From Gammaproteobacteria bacterium 50_400_T64 (GTDB taxonomy: Bacteria; Pseudomonadota; Gammaproteobacteria; Pseudomonadales; Porticoccaceae), in contig MAAS01000018.1 in assembly GCA_002162755.1 (NCBI GenBank), forward strand, positions 62,001 through 126,000: 64,000 nt of DNA, written 5' to 3'. A model generated the notes under the pieces. The model was given only the letters and a program-made list of their open reading frames with translations, did not search any database and was not told where the DNA came from. Positions 10,599 to 16,508 of the stretch are shown here, one piece after another. The number at the start of each line of letters is the position of its first letter. Positions within the stretch are counted from its first letter, which is position 1. Both the position numbers and the translations under genes were made by a program.

Positions 10599-10638
10599 AA
10601 AAAAATACCGCTCGCTTATTGCCTGCGGTATTTTTTAT
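10599..10638 (+). terminator. Intrinsic terminator after fpr
   Basis: An 11-base stem, AAAAATACCGC (10601-10611) paired with GCGGTATTTTT (10625-10635), has a 13-base loop and continues into a T-run. It separates fpr from the uptake operon that follows. The A-run on its left side makes it potentially bidirectional. A second small hairpin (ATCAGG/CCTGAT, 10564-10586) lies just before it. Confidence 0.85.
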
Positions 10639-10666
10639 CGCAGAAACAGAACTCAACAACTTGATT

Positions 10667-10694
10667 TGCCCACAACAATTAGACTCGCTATGAT
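10667..10694 (+). promoter_or_regulatory. Candidate promoter of the metal-uptake operon
   Basis: TTGCCC (10667-10672) and TATGAT (10689-10694), 16 bases apart, lie 47 bases upstream of the first gene of the operon. No obvious Zur or Fur palindrome was seen nearby, so regulation by metal cannot be read from this sequence. Confidence 0.4.
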
Positions 10695-10741
10695 CTTCTA
10701 TTAGTTCACGTTTACACCTCCAACACATTAACGGAGTGAAG

Positions 10742-11068
10742 ATGAAAGCTGGTTTTTTTAGCGTACTTGCCCTTGTATTAGCAACCTTATACGCCCCTCT
10801 TCCCGCTTACGCCCACAGTCCTATTTGCAACTGCTACAACGATGAAGAAGACGAGAGTAAAGTTGTTTGCGAGGGCGGCTTTTCCGATGGCGGCTCGGCA
10901 CAGGGTGTCCCGATCAGCGTATTAAACGACAGAGATCGCGTACTGATTACTGGCGCAATGGATGAAGAGAGCCTGTTCACCTTCACCAAGCCCGATGATG
11001 ACTTTCATATCGTCTATGATGCCGGCCCCAGTCACCAGGTCATTATCTACATGGACGATATTGAGTAG
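10742..11068 (+). CDS. Small secreted protein, NikL-like, first gene of the uptake operon
   Basis: A 108-residue exported protein. The signal peptide (about 1-24) ends PAYA, so the mature chain would begin with His25 (HSPICNCYN) and carry Cys29, Cys31 and Cys43. The rest (CEGGFSDGGSAQGVPISVL, then a beta-rich end) resembles the small NikL-type periplasmic proteins of nickel ECF systems, from memory of that family. An exposed N-terminal His next to Cys residues suggests metal handling. The ATG at 10742 has GGAG 5 bases upstream; the in-frame GTG two codons earlier overlaps that site. The specific metal is unknown. Confidence 0.6.
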   Translation: MKAGFFSVLALVLATLYAPLPAYAHSPICNCYNDEEDESKVVCEGGFSDGGSAQGVPISVLNDRDRVLITGAMDEESLFTFTKPDDDFHIVYDAGPSHQVIIYMDDIE

Positions 11069-11133
11069 TCTTCAATACGACCTACCCGCCCCTCGAAAAA
11101 ACTGTATTTTCACCACGACGTAGAGTATTCACA

Positions 11134-12018
11134 ATGCCAAACATCCCCCGCTATTCCTCAACCCCCGGTTTATTCACGCGCAGCCTGGCCGTCACCGCCG
11201 CTGTTCTGAGCTTTAGTACCACTGCCTTTGCTCACTTTCAGGTGCTTTACACCCCCGAGATGGCGCTGACCAAAGGCAAGGCAACGCAGTTTACGATGGT
11301 GTTCACCCACCCCGTTCACGGTGGCCCCCACATGGATATGGGTCAACCCGAGCAGTTTTATGTGGTCAGCCAGCGTGGTGGAGATGCCAAACCAAAACGC
11401 ACCGATTTGATGAAATATGTAAAGCCCATCGACTGGCTTTCTAATAAGAAGGAAAAAGGTGGCACAGCACAAAGCCCTAAAAAGGCCTTTGATGCCAGCT
11501 TACCGCGCTCTGTTACCCGCTCTCTCGGCGACCATATTTTTGTCCTTCAGCCCGCGCCCTATTACGAAAGCGGTGAAGACAAATACATTCAGCAATTTAC
11601 CCGCACTATCGTCAACGTCGGTGGCGTACCCGGCAACTGGGCAGAGCCAATGGGTTTGCCCGCCGAAATCCTGCCCCTTAACAAACCCTACGCTAACTGG
11701 GTTGGCGGCGTTTTTAGAGGCCGCGTTCTAGCCGACGGCAAGCCCGTACCCAATGCTGAAATGGAAATCGAGTTCATTAACCACAAGCCCGATCAGGACG
11801 GCCACCGCTTTTCCGAGGCAGGCGAAGTTGAGCTACCCCAGGATGCCTACGGCACGCAGACCATTTATGCCGATGCCCAGGGTGAATTCACTATCGGCCT
11901 ACCCCGTGCCGGCTGGTGGGGCATTTGTGCGCTGGCTATTGGTGCAGACACTGAACACGAGGGCAAAGAGCTCTCGCAAGATGCGGTACTCTGGGTGCAA
12001 GCCAAGGATATGAAATGA
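11134..12018 (+). CDS. DUF4198 (NikK-like) periplasmic protein
   Basis: A 294-residue secreted protein of the DUF4198 type seen in NikK proteins of nickel/cobalt uptake systems. The signal peptide ends AFA at residue 33, leaving His34 as the mature N-terminus (HFQVLYTP). Further His occur at 60, 63 and 67 (THPVHGGPHMDMGQ). A C-terminal beta domain contains GVFRGRVLADGKPVPNAEME, a carboxypeptidase-regulatory-like fold. It follows the NikL-like gene by 65 bases and overlaps the next gene by 4. Metal capture in the periplasm is inferred; which metal is unknown. Confidence 0.75.
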   Translation: MPNIPRYSSTPGLFTRSLAVTAAVLSFSTTAFAHFQVLYTPEMALTKGKATQFTMVFTHPVHGGPHMDMGQPEQFYVVSQRGGDAKPKRTDLMKYVKPIDWLSNKKEKGGTAQSPKKAFDASLPRSVTRSLGDHIFVLQPAPYYESGEDKYIQQFTRTIVNVGGVPGNWAEPMGLPAEILPLNKPYANWVGGVFRGRVLADGKPVPNAEMEIEFINHKPDQDGHRFSEAGEVELPQDAYGTQTIYADAQGEFTIGLPRAGWWGICALAIGADTEHEGKELSQDAVLWVQAKDMK

Positions 12019-12671
12019 CTGCAGCTGTTAACACAGCGCAAAATACCAGCACGGTAAGACCCAAGTCTGACCGCCGGGAGACCCTCGCCATTGGCGGGGT
12101 CATCCTCGGTATTTTAATTGTCGCTGGTGTCGCCATTAGCCAGCGACAAATCGTCAACCCATTGCCGCGGCTGTTCGATTGGCAGCTCAGCTCATTTTAC
12201 GATTTGAACAAAACCGATCAGGCCATCCACACCTCTTTAATGACAGCCATTCCCGAGTTGTGGCTATTGCATGGCGACATGCTCTCTCTGCAGAAAAGAG
12301 GCAAGAGTAAAGAGGCCTGGCCCAATATCGAGCAACTGGCGGCGTACTACTATGTTGCGCCATTTGCCGAGGATTTATTCTGGACACAAAACGGCAAGGT
12401 AAAATGGGAGCGAGTGACGTCCTTTTCATTTGAAGGCTCGACGGTTTATCGGGGTTACGGCGGCACGGCTGAGCAGCAACATGCGTATTTAATTGTTCTT
12501 TCCCACGCCCACAAGGGTGCCACGTTTACAAGTGCAGGCAATATCTGGATGAACCCCAACCCCAATGCCCCCGCACCCAGTACCGTGGTGCGCGACTCAT
12601 TAATCCGCAATGGCTGGAAACAGGTCGTGCCCTACAGTGGCGAAATGGAAAGAAAACGCATTAGAAGCTAG
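12015..12671 (+). CDS. Membrane-anchored protein of unknown function in the uptake operon
   Basis: 218 residues: a short cytoplasmic N-terminus, one membrane segment (about 25-42, IGGVILGILIVAGVAIS), then a periplasmic domain of about 170 residues. No catalytic motif is recognised. Its start overlaps the DUF4198 stop (ATGA), so the two are probably translationally coupled. The position just before the binding protein and the single-anchor layout recall FpvK (DUF6162) of the Pseudomonas fpv cluster; this is memory-based and weak. A role in assembling or feeding the transporter is possible. Confidence 0.55.
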   Translation: MTAAVNTAQNTSTVRPKSDRRETLAIGGVILGILIVAGVAISQRQIVNPLPRLFDWQLSSFYDLNKTDQAIHTSLMTAIPELWLLHGDMLSLQKRGKSKEAWPNIEQLAAYYYVAPFAEDLFWTQNGKVKWERVTSFSFEGSTVYRGYGGTAEQQHAYLIVLSHAHKGATFTSAGNIWMNPNPNAPAPSTVVRDSLIRNGWKQVVPYSGEMERKRIRS

Positions 12672-12740
12672 CCGTTCTTTAACGTGCAGCGATAAAATCA
12701 AAATCATTAAAGTCAGCATTAATAAAGTCAGGAACAGCAC

Positions 12741-13670
12741 ATGAAATTTCAACAACGGTTTGCCGCTTTGTTACTGGTAGCGTTGAGCACTTTATTGGTT
12801 AGTGTCGCAGAGGCCAAATCACTGCGTGTCGGTATTACTCTGCACCCCTATTACAGCTTTGTCGCCAATATTGTCGGTGACCGGGCTGAAATCGTGCCGC
12901 TAATCAATGCCGGTAACAACCCCCATAATTACCGCCCCCAGGCAGAAGATATGCGCAGGGTGCTGAGCATGGATGCCCTGGTCGTCAATGGTATTGGTCA
13001 CGACGAATGGGCCTTCGAGATTATTCAGGCGGCGGGGCGAAAAGATAATCTGCCCCTCATTTATGCCAACAGCGGCGTACCCCTTATTCCCATCGCTGCT
13101 GACGAGGGCGAAGCCAAGGTCGTCAACGCCCACACCTTTGTCTCGATCACCGTGGCAATTCAGCAGATTTACACCATCGCCCGTGAACTGGGCAAACTCG
13201 ATCCGGATAATGCCGACTTCTTCCGTAAAAATGCCCGCGACTACGCACTGAAAATTCGCCGCATTAAAGCCAAGTACATGGGCGAGCTAGCAAAACTGGA
13301 TACCTCCAACTTGCGCTGCGCCACTATGCACGGTGCCTACGGTTACTTAATGCAGGAATTCGGCCTGCAAGTCGTTGCCGTTATCGAACCCCGCCACGGC
13401 GTATCACCCACCGCCCGACAGCTAGGCGACACCATCGACAAAATCAAGACAGCCAATGTTAATGTCTTATTTGCTGAAAAGTTCTTTGCCAGTAATCTGG
13501 CTGAAACTATTCGCGAAGCCACCGGCGTTGGCATGTATGCCTTCTCCCATATGTCCGATGGCGACTTTGCCGCTGAATTATTCGAGCACGAAACCAAAGC
13601 CAATTTGCAAACACTGGTGGAAGCGATGCGCTCCATTAATGCAGCTCCCTCAGCAAGCTCGGCGGAGTAG
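12741..13670 (+). CDS. Metal ABC transporter substrate-binding protein (ZnuA/FpvC-like)
   Basis: A 309-residue cluster A-I binding protein with a signal peptide of about 26 residues. Three likely metal ligands are kept: His62 (NNPHNYRP), His131 (NAHTFVS) and His197 (TMHGAYGY). The usual His-rich loop of ZnuA is missing and the final acidic-ligand region is altered (AFSHMSDGDF). It delivers metal or metal-chelate to the ATPase/permease genes that follow 3 bases later. Candidates are Zn2+, Mn2+, Fe2+, or iron from a siderophore as for Pseudomonas FpvC. Confidence 0.88.
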   Translation: MKFQQRFAALLLVALSTLLVSVAEAKSLRVGITLHPYYSFVANIVGDRAEIVPLINAGNNPHNYRPQAEDMRRVLSMDALVVNGIGHDEWAFEIIQAAGRKDNLPLIYANSGVPLIPIAADEGEAKVVNAHTFVSITVAIQQIYTIARELGKLDPDNADFFRKNARDYALKIRRIKAKYMGELAKLDTSNLRCATMHGAYGYLMQEFGLQVVAVIEPRHGVSPTARQLGDTIDKIKTANVNVLFAEKFFASNLAETIREATGVGMYAFSHMSDGDFAAELFEHETKANLQTLVEAMRSINAAPSASSAE

Positions 13671-13673
13671 GTT

Positions 13674-14444
13674 ATGTCTGGACCGAGTATTCAGTGCCAA
13701 CAACTGGGCCTGCGTCTAGGTGGCGTCGAGATTTTATCCGCCATCGACATCACCATTCCCGCCGCTGAAATCCATTGCGTTATCGGCCCCAATGGCGGAG
13801 GCAAGACCTCCTTCGTACGTTCGCTATTGGGCCAGATGCCCCACTCGGGCAAGGTTGAAATTAGCTGGGATTCCGCTCCCGGCTCTAAGCAAAAGAACAC
13901 CATCGGCTATGTGCCACAGTTTCTTGATTTCGATAAATCACTGCCGATTAGCGTCTACGATTTTATGGCGATGATTTGCAATACCTCCCGACCCGCCTTT
14001 GCCGGTTTTGGCCCAGGCAAACGACAGCTGTGCGAAAGCGCTCTCGAACGCGTGGGCCTCAAGGGCAAGAGTAAAACCCAGTTGGGTAGCCTTTCCGGCG
14101 GCGAACGCCAGCGCATGTTATTTGCCCAGGCACTAATACCCCAGCCCGAGCTACTTATTCTCGATGAGCCAATGACCAGCCTCGACAATCGCGGCGAGGA
14201 AATATTCCTCAGCCTAATTGAAGAACTGCGCAGCCAGGGTGTCACCATTATCTGGATCGCCCACGACTTGCAGCAAGTGCGCGAGCTGGCCTCCACCATT
14301 AGCTGCATCAATCGCACACTGGTTTATGCCGGGCCACCGCAACCCTTTCTCGACAGCGATGAAGCCGCAAAGCTGTTTCGCTTTACGCGCCCCGCTGCCG
14401 ATACCGCCCCTGCGCAAACAACATCAACGGGGGCAACGCTATGA
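13674..14444 (+). CDS. Metal ABC transporter ATP-binding protein
   Basis: This is the ATPase of the importer, 256 residues. Walker A is GPNGGGKTS, the ABC signature is LSGGERQRM, and Walker B is LLILDEPMTSLD, followed by the H-loop IAHD. It is closest in style to ZnuC/MntB/FpvD ATPases. It begins 3 bases after the binding protein and overlaps the permease gene by 4 bases (ATGA), a tightly coupled unit. Confidence 0.93.
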   Translation: MSGPSIQCQQLGLRLGGVEILSAIDITIPAAEIHCVIGPNGGGKTSFVRSLLGQMPHSGKVEISWDSAPGSKQKNTIGYVPQFLDFDKSLPISVYDFMAMICNTSRPAFAGFGPGKRQLCESALERVGLKGKSKTQLGSLSGGERQRMLFAQALIPQPELLILDEPMTSLDNRGEEIFLSLIEELRSQGVTIIWIAHDLQQVRELASTISCINRTLVYAGPPQPFLDSDEAAKLFRFTRPAADTAPAQTTSTGATL

Positions 14445-15346
14445 ACGACGTTTACGAGTGGATCCGCACCTCGGTTCAGGCATTGGCACAACAGGGTGAC
14501 ATTCCCCAGGCCTTTGAATACGGCTTTGTGATTAACGCTCTGCTCTGCGCCCTGTTAATCGGCCCCCTGCTGGGCGGCGTGGGCACCATGGTGGTTGCCA
14601 AGCGCATGGCCTTTTTCTCCCAGTCCATCGGCAATGCGGCGATGACCGGCGTCGCCATTGGCGTAATGCTAGGCGAGTCTTACACCGAGCCTTATATTTC
14701 GATGTTTGGTTTCTGTATTTTATTTGCGCTGTTGCTGAATTACACCAAGGGCCGAACCCAGCTATCGTCCGACACGTTAATCGGCGTATTTCTTTCAGTC
14801 TCCCTCGCCGTGGGCGCCTCGTTATTATTGTTTGTCTCCGCCAAGGTCAACACACATATTCTCGAAGCCGTCCTTTTCGGCTCAGTATTAACCGTCAGCA
14901 ACACCGACATGAACGTGTTACTGGTCGTCACCTGCGTGGTGCTTGCCTTCGGCATTCCGCTGTTTAATAACATGCTACTGGCCAGCCTCAACCCCAGCCT
15001 GGCCCGCGCCCGTAAAGTGCGCGTTGAACTGATGGAATACATCTTTGTTTTGATGATTACCCTGCTCACCGTCGCCTGCTTAAAAATTGTCGGCGCTGTG
15101 CTGGTTGAAGCCCTGCTACTGATTCCTGCGGCGGCAGCGCGCAATGTGATTACCTCGCTACGTGGTTTTGTCATCCTCAGCATGATTATCTCGACAATCA
15201 GCTGTATTGCCGGTGTCTTGATCCCCATGCAATTCGACCTGCCCCTGCCCTCCGGTGGTGCCATTATTATGGTGGCGGCGAGTTTCTTTATTCTCACTAC
15301 CATTATTCGCGCCGTTTTCCCCGCTTATCGAAGCGCAAAAAATTAG
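14441..15346 (+). CDS. Metal ABC transporter permease (ABC-3 family)
   Basis: A 301-residue inner-membrane permease of the ZnuB/MntC/FpvE family. There are about eight hydrophobic segments, with the typical motifs GPLLGGVGTMVVAKRMAFFSQS near the N-terminus and VGAVLVEALLLIPAAAAR, the conserved coupling region. It works as a homodimer with the preceding ATPase. The second binding-protein gene follows 19 bases later. Confidence 0.93.
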   Translation: MNDVYEWIRTSVQALAQQGDIPQAFEYGFVINALLCALLIGPLLGGVGTMVVAKRMAFFSQSIGNAAMTGVAIGVMLGESYTEPYISMFGFCILFALLLNYTKGRTQLSSDTLIGVFLSVSLAVGASLLLFVSAKVNTHILEAVLFGSVLTVSNTDMNVLLVVTCVVLAFGIPLFNNMLLASLNPSLARARKVRVELMEYIFVLMITLLTVACLKIVGAVLVEALLLIPAAAARNVITSLRGFVILSMIISTISCIAGVLIPMQFDLPLPSGGAIIMVAASFFILTTIIRAVFPAYRSAKN

Positions 15347-15365
15347 CACCGCAGGAATTAAACCC

Positions 15366-16427
15366 ATGACTCATGCCATCTCAACGCAATACATCGCCTT
15401 AAAAAACAAAATCCCGCTGGGGCTTTTATTAACGCTTATCATCACAGCGCAAACCCTGTTTACACCCCAGGCTATGGCGGCAGAGAAAAGCAGCGCAGAC
15501 GGTAGTGGTAACAGTAGTGAGGCGATCACCATTCTCACCACCCTGCCCGTCACTTATTTTCTCAGCTCCGCACTCGTGGCCGACACCAATATTCAGGTGA
15601 AGAACCTGCCCAAAAGAGGCCGCCGCTTAAACGGGCAAGAAAATTACTTCACTTCCAAGAAGGCAAAAAAATTGGCCACGACGTTTAACAGCGCATCTGC
15701 TGTCGTAACTATCGGCAAGCTATGGCGAGATGACCCGCTTTTTACCGCAGCGCGATCCGCCAATATTCGCATTGTTGAAATCGATGCCACCAAACCCTGG
15801 TCGAGCACACTTGAAGGCATCTCCGTTGCCATGACTCCCGCGCAAGATACGCCCTGGGCAAGCAGCGACGATGAATCAAAACACGGCACAAAAAGCGCAG
15901 AAAATACGCCATCGGTCTTCTTCTGGCTCAGCCTGATGAACAGCGCCCGCTCTGCCGAAATTATTGCCGAAGATTTAATGCGTCTGGTGCCTGGTGAAGC
16001 CACTACCATTAAAACGAACTTAACAAAGCTACACAGCAAGCTAATGGAACTGCAAAGGCGCAATGAACTGGCCATGCTCAATGCAGCAGACATCACCGTG
16101 TTCTCCCTCGCCCCCGAACTGGTCTACCTGACCAGCGAGCAAAACCTGTTTGTCGATGGCAGCTTTTATAAGCAGGATATTGAATGGACAAGCACTGACA
16201 CTGAGGCCTTAGAAAAGCACCTGAAAGAAAATAAAATTGGCGTGGTGCTGCATAAGTGGGAACCCGCAGAGCCGATTCTAAATGCCATAAAAGCCGCTGG
16301 TGCAAAGCTGGTTGTAATCGAAACCATTGACGCAGGTATTGTGAAAAAAGGCAGCATGCTGCCCGATAGTTACTTAATGCTGATGGAAGAAAACCTTAAG
16401 AACTTGCGAGCGGCCTTCATCAATTAA
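15366..16427 (+). CDS. Second ZnuA-like binding protein lacking metal-ligand histidines (FpvF-like)
   Basis: 353 residues from the chosen ATG, which has AGGA about 10 bases upstream. The signal peptide ends near AMA (about 38). The fold follows cluster A-I binding proteins, but the ligand positions are changed. The first loop reads LPKRGRRLNGQENY with no PH motif. The second is SVFFWLS (183-189) where NPHxWLS is usual. The third is ITVFSLAPEL instead of a His-containing strand. A second, ligand-poor binding protein at the operon end matches FpvF, which partners FpvC in Pseudomonas. It probably binds a chelate or the first binding protein rather than free metal. Confidence 0.75.
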   Translation: MTHAISTQYIALKNKIPLGLLLTLIITAQTLFTPQAMAAEKSSADGSGNSSEAITILTTLPVTYFLSSALVADTNIQVKNLPKRGRRLNGQENYFTSKKAKKLATTFNSASAVVTIGKLWRDDPLFTAARSANIRIVEIDATKPWSSTLEGISVAMTPAQDTPWASSDDESKHGTKSAENTPSVFFWLSLMNSARSAEIIAEDLMRLVPGEATTIKTNLTKLHSKLMELQRRNELAMLNAADITVFSLAPELVYLTSEQNLFVDGSFYKQDIEWTSTDTEALEKHLKENKIGVVLHKWEPAEPILNAIKAAGAKLVVIETIDAGIVKKGSMLPDSYLMLMEENLKNLRAAFIN

Positions 16428-16457
16428 GCCCAGCCCTGTTGTCATTTTGTAACCATT

Positions 16458-16500
16458 TTATCAGCGCCCTCCCAACAAGCTGTTAGAAGGGTGCTGATAA
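16458..16500. other. Inverted repeat between convergent operon end and rapA
   Basis: TTATCAGCGCCCT (16458-16470) pairs with AGGGTGCTGATAA (16488-16500), a 13-base stem with one G-T pair and a 17-base loop. It lies between two convergent genes, 8 bases after the rapA stop. Neither side has a T-run, so it is either a weak terminator or a transcript-end stabilising hairpin. Confidence 0.6.
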
Positions 16501-16508
16501 GGCAACCA

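Noticed and set aside
10640-10741. Zur or Fur operator before the metal-uptake operon
   Set aside because: No palindrome close to either consensus could be found by eye, so metal control was not claimed.
14740-15303. 187-codon open frame antisense to the metal permease gene
   Set aside because: It is a shadow of a well-supported membrane protein gene, with no ribosome-binding site or recognisable domain.
16458-16500. Intrinsic terminator of the uptake operon
   Set aside because: The hairpin is good but lacks a T-run on both strands, so it is listed as an inverted repeat only.
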